A stretch of 37,236 nucleotides of DNA from Bacteroidota bacterium. GTDB taxonomy: Bacteria; Bacteroidota; Bacteroidia; Palsa-965. Every line of letters begins with the position of its first letter. Within the stretch, counting starts at the first letter, position 1. Location: NCBI GenBank assembly GCA_013289095.1, contig JABDAO010000017.1:1-37236 (forward strand), written 5' to 3'. Shown in pieces: positions 15,018 to 24,710 of the stretch. Both the position numbers and the translations under genes were made by a program. The notes beneath the pieces were generated by a model. The model saw only the letters and a list, made by a program, of their open reading frames with translations. It was not told where the DNA came from and made no database searches.

Positions 15018-15088
15018 CGCTTATGAGATGCCAAATAAAGTAGACCAACTCTTTTATTCTATAGACAAACGTCAGTAATTCCATCTTC

Positions 15089-18000
15089 TTGAAAAAAATA
15101 ATCCCGATTATTTTTTCACTATTCGTGACCAGCAACCAGCTGTTTGCTCAAGGTGCGCCCGCATGTCCCTCGGTGAATGCCGGAAGCCCTGTCACCATTT
15201 GTAATGGGCAATGCACCACCCTGTCAGCGGCTGTCGTTTCAAATAACCAGACTTCTTCCTATTCTGTCAGTTCGATTCCATATGTTCCATATCCCTATAC
15301 GGGTGCAGCGATACTTGTTGGCGCCGATGATGTATGGAGCAGCACTGTCAATCTGGGATTCAATTTTTGTTATTTTGGAAATCATTACAACCAGGCTGTA
15401 CTCGGAGACAACGGGGAACTTACCTTCGACCTGACCAATGCCAACGGATATGACAACTGGCAACTGACCACAGCTCTTCCGAATACAAACGATCTCCCGG
15501 GGCCAACCATTTGTGGAGCGTTCAGGGATATGGACGGGGGGCTTGGAGGTCATTCGTACATTGAAACCCTTGGCACGGCGCCCTGTAGGGAACTGATCAT
15601 GAGCTGGGTGAATGTTCCTCTCTTTGACAACGGGGCTGGAGTTTGCAATGGCACTCCAAACACCACCCTTCAGATTGTACTTTACGAAAACACCAATTAT
15701 ATAGACGTCTATATTCAAAACAGTTTTTCCTGCGCCGCATGGAACGGCGGGGCTGGTATTATCGGGATCCAAAATGCTGCGGGTACAGTGGCCGTTTGTC
15801 CCCCAAACCGTAATTTCCCGACTGCATGGACCGCTAATAACGAAGCCTGGAGATTTTCTCCAACCGGTGCGCCCTCGTATGCAATCAACTGGACAGGACC
15901 TCTTGGGGTGGTAGGAGCCGGTACAAGCGTGAGTGTTTGTCCAACGACCAATTCAACCTATACCGCAACGATGACAGTCACCAACTGCGATGGAGGTGTT
16001 ACCACTTATGCCAACACCGTGCCGGTTACTGTAACGACCAACACTCCGGTCACCCTTGCCCCGACAACGGGTACTATTTGCGGTGGAGTTGGAAATGTAT
16101 CACTTGTTGCAACCGGAGCAGGCACTTTTAGCTGGAGTCCGGCGGGAGGATTGAATGTAACAACCGGTACTACCGTACTGGCAAACCCGGTAGCCGCTAC
16201 TACTTATACTGTTACCCAGACAAACGGCGCTTGTTCAAGCAAGGCTACCGCTGTGGTGAGCGTAGGTAACCCGGCAACGCTTTCTTCAACACAAACAAAT
16301 ATTGCCTGTAATGGAGGAAGCACAGGGGCGAGTACAGTCACTGCAAGTTTGGGAACAGCTCCGTATACCTATGCCTGGTCGGGTGGGGGAGGAACAGCGG
16401 CAACAGCCTCCGGGCTTGCCGCAGGAACCTATGTGGTAACAGTTTCTACCGCGCTGGGATGCCAAAGCACCAATACGGTTACACTTACACAACCTACAGC
16501 CCTGGCCTTAACAACCGGATCTACAGCAGCCAACTGCGGAGGATCTACAGGTACAGCTACAGTAACCGCAAACGGGGGCACTTCGGCCTATACCTATTCC
16601 TGGAGCCCTGCGCCGGCAGGAGGACAGCTTACGCCTACGGCTACAGGGCTCCCGGCAAATACCTATTCGGTGCTGGTTACCGATGCGCATGGGTGTACAA
16701 AAAACACGACCATGGTTGTTACCAATGTTGCGGGCCCAACCAGTGCACTTGGTCCTATTGCCAATAACTCCTGTAATGCCAGCTGTAATGGTACCGCCAC
16801 AGTCAACGCTGCCGGTGGTACCGGTCTGTTGACGTATTCCTGGTCAGGCAATCCGAGTACGACAGCTACTGCCAGCTCCCTTTGTGTGGGAACGTACACG
16901 TGCACCGTAACCGATGCCAATGGATGTAAAATAACGCAACCCGCCACGATCACTCAACCTGCGGTGCTCACGCTCACACCTGGTACAACAGCTGCTACAT
17001 GCGGTTCTTCAAACGGTCAGGCCACGGTTGCCGTAATCGGTGGAACAGTAGGTTATACCTATTCCTGGGTACCCGCTCCAACCGGCGGGCAGGGAACCAA
17101 TACGGCTACCGGTCTGGCGGCTGGAACCTATACCGTAACGGTGACCGACCATAATTTATGCGTTCAAAGTCTTCCGATAACCGTAAATAATAACGGAGGG
17201 CCGGCTGTTTCTCTTTCTACTTCAGCAGCTCCTGCATGTAACGGAGGATGTAACGGTACGGCCACAATTACCGCTACCGGAGGAACCGGAGCGCTGACCT
17301 ATTCCTGGTCGCCAAACGTTGGCGCTGCAGCCACTGTATCCAATTTATGTTCAGGCACATCGTACACCTGCAATGTAAAAGATGCCAATGGTTGCTTAAG
17401 CAGTCAGATTGTAACAGTAACACAACCATCCTTGCTCACCCTAACACCCACCAATACCAACACCAGCTGTCACGCTGTTTGCGATGGAACTGCTACTGCT
17501 ACAGCTGGTGGCGGTACGGGCAGCTATACGTATTCCTGGTCGCCGAATGTCAATTCAACATTAACGGCCTCGGCGCTTTGCCAGGGAACGTATACCTGCC
17601 ACCTCACCGATGCCCATGGTTGCACCACACAGCAAACGTATACAATCACCCAACCTGCCGCACTCACCTCGGTTCCTGCCAGCACTGCTGCATTGTGTAA
17701 CGGGTCATGCAATGGAACGGCAACCATCACTGCCGGTGGAGGGACATCTGGCTATACGTATTCCTGGACAGGTAACCCAAGTACGACCCCTACCGCAAAT
17801 TTGCTTTGCGCAGGCACCTATTCATGTACGCTAACCGATGCACATGGTTGTTCAAGGGTACAGCCCGTAACCGTGACCCAACCAGCCATTCTTTCGTTAA
17901 CACCGGGTTCTACACCTTCAACATGCGGTGCGGCAAACGGACAGGCTACGGTTGCCGTCAGCGGTGGAACGGCAGCTTATTCCTTCAACTGGATCCCCCT

Positions 18001-19984
18001 GCCAACAGCAGGACAAGGAACGAATACGGCAACTGGTCTTGCAGCAAGCACCTACACGGTAACCGTGACAGATCTGAATTCCTGTGTGCAGAGTTCTGTC
18101 ATTGCGGTTATCAATAGCGGAGCGCCAACGGTCTCTCTTGCATCCTCCGGTCAGCCTGCATGCAATGGGAATTGTAATGGTACGGCCAGCATCACCGCGA
18201 CTGGAGGGACAGGTGCACTGACCTATTCCTGGTCGCCCAATACAGGCGCGGGGTTCTCTGCATCTAATCTTTGTTCGGGGACGGTCTATACCTGTTTTGT
18301 GAAAGATGCCAACGGGTGTTTGAGCACACAGACCGTGTCGGTTACCCAGCCTGGTCTGCTGAGTATCGCGCCTTCGAATACCAACACCAGTTGCAATGCT
18401 TCTTGTGATGGAACGGCAACAGCTACAGCATCGGGAGGAACCTCTGCGTATACGTATTCCTGGTCGCCGAATATCAATGCCACAGCCACTGCAACAGCTC
18501 TTTGTCAGGGAGCATACACTTGTCATATTACGGATGCGAATGGTTGCACTGCATTGCAGAGCTATACCATCACACAGCCTGCATTACTGACCAGTATTCC
18601 GGCAAGCACCAAGGCTCTTTGCAATGGAGGCTCGACAGGGACGGCTTCTGTTTCTGTGGCAGGTGGAACCACCGGGTATACCTATTCCTGGTCGCCCAAT
18701 ACCAGTGCGAGCGCTACTGCTATTGGCTTAAGCGCATCCACCTACACTTGCCATATCACAGATGCACATGGATGCACCCAGACTCAGCTGGTTACTATTG
18801 GTCAACCGCCCGCACTCACCTCTTCAGATACTCCGGTTCCAAGTACATGTAAACAAAGCAATGGATCTATATCGGTGCTGGCTTTGGGAGGAACGGTAAA
18901 CTATACCTATTCCTGGAGCCCGGCTCCAGCCGCTGGTCAGACAACGGCCAACGCTACAGGCTTGCTGAGCAATCTGTATACCTGCATAATCACCGATTCG
19001 GCCGGATGCATTTCCACAATCACCGACAGTGTCACAAATACAGGTACAAAACCGGTAGCAACACTCAGCTCTGGCGGGGTAACTACCTTCTGCAATGGAA
19101 ACACGGTTCCGCTTACCGCCGGTGGTGGAACAACCTATTCCTGGAATACCGGTTCGATCTCCAATCCACTGACCGTAAACGGAGGTGGATCCTACACCGT
19201 TTATGTTTCGAATGCCTGCGGTATTGATTCAAACAAGATAACGCTTACCGAAGATTCTCTTCCAAGGGCAACGGTATCAGGTGTTGCAAAAATATGCAGT
19301 GGGTTTACAAGTGTATTGAATGCAACGGGAGGTGCAAGCTACCATTGGAACACTGGTGCTACAACGGCTTCGATTACGGCTGCTGTTGGTGGAATTTATG
19401 CCGTAGCGGTTACCAATTTCTGCGGGACAGACAGCGCTCATTTCACTGTGCTGGAAGACAGCGCCCACGCATTCTTCACTTCAAACGTGAGCAGTGGAAC
19501 AATCCCTCTTCCGATTACCTTTACCGATAGCAGTGGATCTAATACTCAAATCTGGTCCTGGAATTTTGGCGATGGAAATACGAGCTCGAATGTTAATACC
19601 AACCACACTTATCCCAATGGGGGGACCTATACCGTAGTGCTCACTGTAACCGATTCGGATGGTTGTAAAAGCACGCGTACAGAGGTTATTGACGTAAAAG
19701 AACTTCCATCCTGGATCACCGTGCCCAATGTCTTTACCCCCAATGGCGATGGTCATAATGATCTGTTCCTGGTATCATCCCAGGGAATTGTGACTTTCGA
19801 AGCCAGTATTTTCGACCGTTGGGGAGTAGAGATGGCCGTACTGAATGCTCCGCAGATGGGCTGGGATGGACGTACTGTAGGAGGGGAGAGCGCTGTCAAC
19901 GGAACCTACTTCTACATTCTGCATGCTACCGGTGATGATGGAAAGGTGTACAACTTTAACGGGTTTCTGACCCTAATCAGATAA
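15089..19984 (+). CDS. Giant SprB-repeat/PKD surface adhesin with gliding-type C-terminal domain
   Basis: A 1631-residue T9SS-secreted surface protein, probably a cell-surface adhesin akin to the SprB gliding adhesin but smaller. In order: signal peptide (ending LFAQG, about 21 residues); a nidogen-like beta domain to about 280 ('FNFCYFGNHYNQAVLGDNGE', 'FRDMDGG'); an Ig/PKD-like segment to about 393; twelve SprB-type repeats of 76-79 residues (about 394-1319) with 'YTYSWSP', 'GTYT(C/V)xVTD(A)xGC' and 'TITQP'; two Ig-like modules; a PKD domain (WSWNFGDGNTSS); and a type B C-terminal domain (VFTPNGDGHNDLF, FDRWG, NGTYFYIL). It begins at TTG: the stop at 15062-15064 precedes it and no ATG intervenes, while TTG opens a perfect KKIIPIIFSLF signal peptide. 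No neighbours share its strand closely. Confidence 0.9.
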   Translation: MKKIIPIIFSLFVTSNQLFAQGAPACPSVNAGSPVTICNGQCTTLSAAVVSNNQTSSYSVSSIPYVPYPYTGAAILVGADDVWSSTVNLGFNFCYFGNHYNQAVLGDNGELTFDLTNANGYDNWQLTTALPNTNDLPGPTICGAFRDMDGGLGGHSYIETLGTAPCRELIMSWVNVPLFDNGAGVCNGTPNTTLQIVLYENTNYIDVYIQNSFSCAAWNGGAGIIGIQNAAGTVAVCPPNRNFPTAWTANNEAWRFSPTGAPSYAINWTGPLGVVGAGTSVSVCPTTNSTYTATMTVTNCDGGVTTYANTVPVTVTTNTPVTLAPTTGTICGGVGNVSLVATGAGTFSWSPAGGLNVTTGTTVLANPVAATTYTVTQTNGACSSKATAVVSVGNPATLSSTQTNIACNGGSTGASTVTASLGTAPYTYAWSGGGGTAATASGLAAGTYVVTVSTALGCQSTNTVTLTQPTALALTTGSTAANCGGSTGTATVTANGGTSAYTYSWSPAPAGGQLTPTATGLPANTYSVLVTDAHGCTKNTTMVVTNVAGPTSALGPIANNSCNASCNGTATVNAAGGTGLLTYSWSGNPSTTATASSLCVGTYTCTVTDANGCKITQPATITQPAVLTLTPGTTAATCGSSNGQATVAVIGGTVGYTYSWVPAPTGGQGTNTATGLAAGTYTVTVTDHNLCVQSLPITVNNNGGPAVSLSTSAAPACNGGCNGTATITATGGTGALTYSWSPNVGAAATVSNLCSGTSYTCNVKDANGCLSSQIVTVTQPSLLTLTPTNTNTSCHAVCDGTATATAGGGTGSYTYSWSPNVNSTLTASALCQGTYTCHLTDAHGCTTQQTYTITQPAALTSVPASTAALCNGSCNGTATITAGGGTSGYTYSWTGNPSTTPTANLLCAGTYSCTLTDAHGCSRVQPVTVTQPAILSLTPGSTPSTCGAANGQATVAVSGGTAAYSFNWIPLPTAGQGTNTATGLAASTYTVTVTDLNSCVQSSVIAVINSGAPTVSLASSGQPACNGNCNGTASITATGGTGALTYSWSPNTGAGFSASNLCSGTVYTCFVKDANGCLSTQTVSVTQPGLLSIAPSNTNTSCNASCDGTATATASGGTSAYTYSWSPNINATATATALCQGAYTCHITDANGCTALQSYTITQPALLTSIPASTKALCNGGSTGTASVSVAGGTTGYTYSWSPNTSASATAIGLSASTYTCHITDAHGCTQTQLVTIGQPPALTSSDTPVPSTCKQSNGSISVLALGGTVNYTYSWSPAPAAGQTTANATGLLSNLYTCIITDSAGCISTITDSVTNTGTKPVATLSSGGVTTFCNGNTVPLTAGGGTTYSWNTGSISNPLTVNGGGSYTVYVSNACGIDSNKITLTEDSLPRATVSGVAKICSGFTSVLNATGGASYHWNTGATTASITAAVGGIYAVAVTNFCGTDSAHFTVLEDSAHAFFTSNVSSGTIPLPITFTDSSGSNTQIWSWNFGDGNTSSNVNTNHTYPNGGTYTVVLTVTDSDGCKSTRTEVIDVKELPSWITVPNVFTPNGDGHNDLFLVSSQGIVTFEASIFDRWGVEMAVLNAPQMGWDGRTVGGESAVNGTYFYILHATGDDGKVYNFNGFLTLIR
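16268..19045 (+). repeat. Twelve tandem SprB-type repeats within the adhesin gene
   Basis: Units of 76-79 codons run from about residue 394 to 1319. Units 2, 4, 8 and 12 share a 'PAPxGGQ'-like form with endings such as NNNG or NTG, while the others end in TQP or GQP. Paired cysteines recur in most units (CNGxCNGTAT and TYTC...GC), possible disulfides outside the cell. Confidence 0.85.
16961..18808 (+). repeat. Two tandem 924-bp blocks of four SprB repeats each
   Basis: Block one (16961-17884) contains units 4-7 and block two (17885-18808) units 8-11. Each is exactly 308 codons, with sub-unit lengths 79, 77, 76 and 76 in the same order. Unit 4 pairs best with 8 (NGQATVAV, GQGTNTATGLAA), 5 with 9 (TATGGTGALTYSWSPN), 6 with 10 (TNTNTSC) and 7 with 11 (ALLT/ALTS, PAST). 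The DNA differs at many synonymous sites, so the duplication is not recent. Confidence 0.8.
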
Positions 19985-20348
19985 ACCGCATCTTTTCTGA
20001 CGAACCCGAAAGAATAGAGGAGAAGCGGGATCCGATAAGTATCAAGCCCCCTACTACCATTCATCCACCTGCTGCCACACCGGTCTGTCGTATTTACCCT
20101 TCTTTATACACTTGTTCCGTCAACATGCAGCAGACTTCTTCGACACGAATATCACGGTTTATGCTGTTTACCTGCCACGGTTGATAAACCCAGATTGGCA
20201 AGGTATTCTACAAAGGGTTAGAATACAAAGCCTAAACATCATTCACACGGAATCACCAGGAGGTTATGCTGTACAAGCTGTGTCTGCTGAAGAACCATTC
20301 CGGCTTCATTCTGATTCTGAGAGGGGGTGGAAAAACTGATTTTATCCC
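19985..20348. other. Non-genic stretch between adhesin and glycan locus
   Basis: No supported gene; the 75-codon TTG frame at 20112-20339 shows no family, signal or start context. No terminator with a T-run was recognised after the adhesin. Confidence 0.45.
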
Positions 20349-20356
20349 TATATTTG
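20349..20356 (+). promoter_or_regulatory. -7 element of the WbdD-like gene
   Basis: TATATTTG is a perfect TAnnTTTG, 28 bp before the ATG at 20385. A -33 TTG is not evident. Confidence 0.55.
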
Positions 20357-20384
20357 ATTTTCATAGAGAAAACTAAGCCGAGCA

Positions 20385-23300
20385 ATGAGTGGTAAGGTAA
20401 AAAGAGAACCAACCCGGAAGAGTAAGATAACCGAGCAGTATGTGCTGAAGCAAGCAGAGAATGTTCATTTCCGCCCAGACCGGAATTCTGATTTTAGTTA
20501 TAACGATGGAGATGAACCTGAAGAACGTATTCTTGAAATTGTTACCCGGTCGGGCGATGTTTCGATCGGTTCTCAAGAACTCCGAGATCAGATCAGCGAT
20601 TGGCCCAGCCGGTATCATTTAAGCGGACAGCGGGCAGATTTATTGAGGCCTGTGGCACATCTTTTAAAAGGAGATATCCTTGAATTTGGCTCTGGATGCG
20701 GAGCCATCACCCGGTATCTTTGCGAGCTGGGAGGAAATGTTACTGCCGTTGAGGGCAGTGCCCGCAGGGCAATAATTACGGCAGCCAGATGCCGGGATCT
20801 GAAAAACGTAGAAGTATTCTGCGACAACATCGAATCATTTTCGACCCCTAAGAAATTTGATGCCGTCACGCTTATCGGAGTACTGGAATATGCGCGAATG
20901 TTTATCCCTGGAGAGGATCCGGTAGCGGCGTTGCTGGAACATGTCATGACATTTCTGAAGCCAGGAGGAAGGCTTTTGATAGCTATTGAAAATCAGCTGG
21001 GCTTGAAATATTTTTCGGGCGCTCCCGAAGATCACCTGGGCCGGCCGTTTGCAGGAATTGAAAATTCATATACATCCTCAGGACCTGTCACATTCGGGAA
21101 AAAGAAAATAGCGTCGCTACTAACAAATGCCGGGTTCGGGTCAATAGCTTTTCAATATGCATTCCCGGATTATAAATTCCCGACGGCCATAATCACTGAG
21201 TTTGGCAACACAACAGGGCATCTTCATGTTTCGGACGTATTGTGTTTACGAACCGATTACATTCAAAATGTCTCCTATCCCCATTCATTTAACCCAGAAC
21301 TGGCTTTGCCCGTAATAGCAGAGAATGGGCTTTTGGGAGATCTTGCAAATTCATTCCTAATCGTTGCAGGCAGCCATCGCGAAACAGTAACCGAGTCAGA
21401 AGTGTTGGCATATACTTTCAGTACAAACCGGTCGAAGGCATTCTGTAAGCTCAATAAATTTATCGTCCAGGACAACATGTGCCTGGTGCTGAGGGAAAGA
21501 ATCTTTCCGCAATCAGAAAATAAATCGAAATGGGTGTTTCAACAACTTGAAGATGAACCGTACATCCGGGGCGAATTGTACATAGATGGCTTATTCAGGC
21601 TTATCCGTAAGCCAGGATGGACCCTTGAAGATCTTCTGGTTTGGGCCAGGCCCTATATTGATTTACTGAAAAATCTCACGACAAGCGAGGATTCGGCGAA
21701 CCACTCGGCTCATCAGAACAAAATTGATCTCGCACCTTTCAATATCATTGTAGATCCGACCGGAAAGATCTTTTCCGTTTTTGACCTGGAATGGAGGTTC
21801 CTCAGACCCGGTACCGACACCCTGGGTTATATTGCTTTTCGGGGTCTGTATCACTCGCTTCGGCGAATCAGTGAAGCCGAGCCTCCGGCTACCGACGTGC
21901 CCCTTTCTATTCTGGAATTGATTGAAATACTTTTCGAAAAATTACTTCCGGAACTGAACCTGGACACAACGGTGTATATGAAACTCGAATCAGAGTTTAT
22001 GAGCGAGGTTTGGGGATCGGCAACACTGATTTCGGCTGCAGAGAACATAGAGCTAACTCCGAAATATTCAGGAACAATTATTCAACAGGGAGGCCTGGAG
22101 TATTTTAAAAAGTTGAATGTGCAGTTGTTTTGGCCCGGTGCTGAAAAAGTGTACTCCCAGGAAAACTCAATCCTGCTTGATCTGGAGTTACAGGAAAAAC
22201 CGACCCTGTTCCGGCTGCCTCTTCCGGCGATAGCATACGAAGCAGAATCATTCAGGATCGATATCGGAAACAAACCGGGGTTTGTAAACCTACACGGTAT
22301 TCGCCTCCGGACCATGACTGACGAATTACTCTGGGAATGGAGTGCAGAGTCTTTAACCGCAAACGTTCACTATGGTTTTTTTCTATTAGAGCATGAGCAC
22401 ATGGCGGGAGGAGCAACCTTATATGCTTCGCTGACTGATGATCCTCAGCTTTATTTTACACTCCTTCCAGAGAACAGGCGTTTTTTGGCGGGTGGAAGTT
22501 ATCTTGAAATAGAGCTTTCGTCACCCACTCAGGCACAAAAGGATCTGGTGGCACAGTCTTGGTACCGGAGCGGATCGAAGATAGAGGAAATGAGCGCAGA
22601 GGTTGCAACGGTATCGAAGCAACTAAAATTGACGGAAAAAAAGACGCAGGACACAGAACGTATACTTGACATCCGTGAAGAAACCATTCGGATGTTACAG
22701 CAACAGGTGATTCAGCAGGAAGCCTCGGGAACGTTCTACGCAGAAAGTATAGCTGTGCTGAATAGAAGCCTGACACAGCATAAAGAGGAATTGACGAACA
22801 AAAACGCAGAGCTGGCAGATACCCGGGAAGAGCAGTTAAAACTTAGAACTTCTTTTTCCGAAATCAGCAGACAACTCGAATTATTCCGATCGTCTATTGA
22901 TCAGCTCCATTCGGAGAAAGAGCATTTGAAGGGAGAATGGCGGATTTCAGAAAACAAGCTTGAGGAAAGCATTCGGGCCATACACGCGCTGGAGAAACAA
23001 ACTCTTTTTGAAAGTCAGGTTACCCTGGGTTTACAGACAGAACTAGGGGCGATGAAACAGCTCTTGATGGAGAAAAAGCTGGAAAATGAGGAGCTGAATT
23101 CCAGGGGCGATCAATTGATCCTATTGCTTCATCAACTGGAGCGGGAGGTTGCCAGCTCCTCAACCGAAAAATCATCCCTGAATCATGAACTCCGGTTGAA
23201 GACAGAGGAGGCCGGTGCATTCGAAAATCTGATTCTGAATAAAGAGCTGCTGCTCGACCAGCAGCAAAAAGCGCATGATGCTGTACTGAAACAGCTGGCG

Positions 23301-23783
23301 GAGCTTGAAATGAAAATTTTAGCACAGGGTGAAGAACTGAAACAGCATGAAGTGATGACGCTCACCAGAAGTCAGGAAGCCTCAGAACGTGAAATGAAGC
23401 TGAACCGGGATTTAGATCATTCGAAAACACTGTTGCAGAATCAGGAACGTTTGAACCTGCAACTGATTTCCGAAAAAGAAACGGCTGATGTAAAGATCCA
23501 GGGGCTGACCGAAGGCTGGAAGGAGGAAAAGGCAACATCTCTACGGAATGAGGAAACGGGTAGGTTGAAATACGAACTGTTAGTTTCCATGCAGACAGCA
23601 CTCATACTGAAAAACGAGGAATTGCATCAAGAATTATTGACGGTATCTAAACAGAATCAAGGGCTGATAGAGAACAAGAATGATTTGATCATCAAGACAG
23701 ATTGGTTCCGCAAGAATTATCAACAAAAATCCTTGCTAAAAATCATTTTTAACCGATGGTTCAATAGAGACAACCCGGAATAA
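20385..23783 (+). CDS. WbdD-like methyltransferase / kinase-like / beta-sandwich / coiled-coil protein
   Basis: A 1132-residue cytoplasmic multidomain protein probably acting at the non-reducing end of a surface glycan. Residues 80-270 are a SAM methyltransferase: motif I ILEFGSGCGAITR (98-110), acidic 'VEG' (122-124), 'FDAVTLIGVLEY', 'LKPGGRLLIAIEN'. Residues about 335-520 look like a divergent protein-kinase fold, with a catalytic-loop-like 'KIDLAPFNIIVD' (D448, N453) and a DFG-like 'FDLEW' (D467). Residues about 580-740 are beta-rich, like a sugar-binding sandwich. From about 755 to 1110 a long coiled coil follows, then a basic aromatic tail (KIIFNRWFNRDNPE). Methyltransferase, kinase and coiled coil in this order match E. 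coli O9a WbdD, which caps O-polysaccharide and sets its length. It converges on wzt/wzm. The kinase and cap chemistry are inferred. Confidence 0.7.
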   Translation: MSGKVKREPTRKSKITEQYVLKQAENVHFRPDRNSDFSYNDGDEPEERILEIVTRSGDVSIGSQELRDQISDWPSRYHLSGQRADLLRPVAHLLKGDILEFGSGCGAITRYLCELGGNVTAVEGSARRAIITAARCRDLKNVEVFCDNIESFSTPKKFDAVTLIGVLEYARMFIPGEDPVAALLEHVMTFLKPGGRLLIAIENQLGLKYFSGAPEDHLGRPFAGIENSYTSSGPVTFGKKKIASLLTNAGFGSIAFQYAFPDYKFPTAIITEFGNTTGHLHVSDVLCLRTDYIQNVSYPHSFNPELALPVIAENGLLGDLANSFLIVAGSHRETVTESEVLAYTFSTNRSKAFCKLNKFIVQDNMCLVLRERIFPQSENKSKWVFQQLEDEPYIRGELYIDGLFRLIRKPGWTLEDLLVWARPYIDLLKNLTTSEDSANHSAHQNKIDLAPFNIIVDPTGKIFSVFDLEWRFLRPGTDTLGYIAFRGLYHSLRRISEAEPPATDVPLSILELIEILFEKLLPELNLDTTVYMKLESEFMSEVWGSATLISAAENIELTPKYSGTIIQQGGLEYFKKLNVQLFWPGAEKVYSQENSILLDLELQEKPTLFRLPLPAIAYEAESFRIDIGNKPGFVNLHGIRLRTMTDELLWEWSAESLTANVHYGFFLLEHEHMAGGATLYASLTDDPQLYFTLLPENRRFLAGGSYLEIELSSPTQAQKDLVAQSWYRSGSKIEEMSAEVATVSKQLKLTEKKTQDTERILDIREETIRMLQQQVIQQEASGTFYAESIAVLNRSLTQHKEELTNKNAELADTREEQLKLRTSFSEISRQLELFRSSIDQLHSEKEHLKGEWRISENKLEESIRAIHALEKQTLFESQVTLGLQTELGAMKQLLMEKKLENEELNSRGDQLILLLHQLEREVASSSTEKSSLNHELRLKTEEAGAFENLILNKELLLDQQQKAHDAVLKQLAELEMKILAQGEELKQHEVMTLTRSQEASEREMKLNRDLDHSKTLLQNQERLNLQLISEKETADVKIQGLTEGWKEEKATSLRNEETGRLKYELLVSMQTALILKNEELHQELLTVSKQNQGLIENKNDLIIKTDWFRKNYQQKSLLKIIFNRWFNRDNPE

Positions 23784-23934
23784 TAAATCAGGGCTTAAGC
23801 GAGTTACCATAAACCGTGGATCTACCTGATTGGCGTTGAAAAAATGAACGGTGGAGCTTATGTACAAAGGCATCCTAAAAGCAGAGATCTAAATCCGTTC
23901 ATCCAATCGGATTCAGGGAATAACTTGTAGGTGC

Positions 23935-24693
23935 TCACTCGGGCTGAGCATGCGAAGAGGCATCATTCACATACATATCGATAGCCGTTCGTGGGTCGCC
24001 ATAAAAAAGCATATTGCCCTTTTTCATATATGCCACTTTTTGGCAATATTTCTCGATTACCGCCATGCTGTGACTGACGATAACGGTAGTCCGTCCATCG
24101 ATCCAGGATCTTTCAATCACCCTGACAGCCTTTTCGATAAATTTCTGATCGCCTACAGCAAACACTTCATCCAGGAACATGATGTCTGCACCCGCATGAG
24201 CCGCAATCGAGAAGGCAAGACGTTGAACCATTCCGGTTGAAAAGTACTTGATCTTGGTATTTACAAATTCTTCGAGCTCGGCAAACCCGATCACTTCATC
24301 GAAAATCTTATCGATCTGAGCTATTTTCAGGCCGAGCGCCGACCCCGAAACATAGGTGTTTTCACGTGCAGTAAGTTCATGACTCATGCCAACACCCAGG
24401 TTCATGAGCATCATGGTTCCTGTGAGTTTCACATAGCCCTGGCTGGGCTGGTAGACATTGGCCATGCATTTAACGAGCGTTGATTTCCCGCTTCCGTTTC
24501 CGCCAATGATCCCGATGCATTCCCCTTTCCTGACACTGAAGTGAATATCCTTCAGCGCCTGTAAATGCCTGATCGGAGTTGGATTAAAAATATGAAAGAA
24601 GCGTTGTTTGATGGTGTTGTAATTGTCGTCACGAATGTTAAAAGTCTTGTGAAGACGGAAAACTTCAATGGCAATGTCGTGGGTGTGTTCCAT
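23935..24693 (-). CDS. ABC transporter ATP-binding subunit of polysaccharide export (Wzt-like, short form)
   Basis: A 252-residue ATPase that powers export of a completed lipid-linked glycan across the inner membrane with the Wzm-like permease. Walker A GGNGSGKST (64-72), signature FSTGMVQRL (151-159), Walker B IMFLDE (171-176) and switch His208 are intact. The N-terminal 'RFFHIFNPTPIRHLQALKDI' region, the ABC signature variant FSTGM and 'AVGDQKFIEKA' are characteristic of the Wzt/TagH/KpsT group. The C-terminal carbohydrate-binding domain of O9a-type Wzt (roughly 170 extra residues) is absent. It starts 17 nt after wzm, in one transcript, and is convergent with the WbdD-like gene. Confidence 0.9.
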   Translation of the reverse strand: MEHTHDIAIEVFRLHKTFNIRDDNYNTIKQRFFHIFNPTPIRHLQALKDIHFSVRKGECIGIIGGNGSGKSTLVKCMANVYQPSQGYVKLTGTMMLMNLGVGMSHELTARENTYVSGSALGLKIAQIDKIFDEVIGFAELEEFVNTKIKYFSTGMVQRLAFSIAAHAGADIMFLDEVFAVGDQKFIEKAVRVIERSWIDGRTTVIVSHSMAVIEKYCQKVAYMKKGNMLFYGDPRTAIDMYVNDASSHAQPE

Positions 24694-24710
24694 AGAGATG
24701 ATACAAACTA

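Noticed and set aside
15177-19756. Many ORFs antisense or out of frame within the adhesin gene
   Set aside because: Shadows of the repeat-rich, GC-balanced coding sequence.
20112-20339. 75-aa TTG-start ORF before the WbdD-like gene
   Set aside because: No recognisable domain and no start signals.
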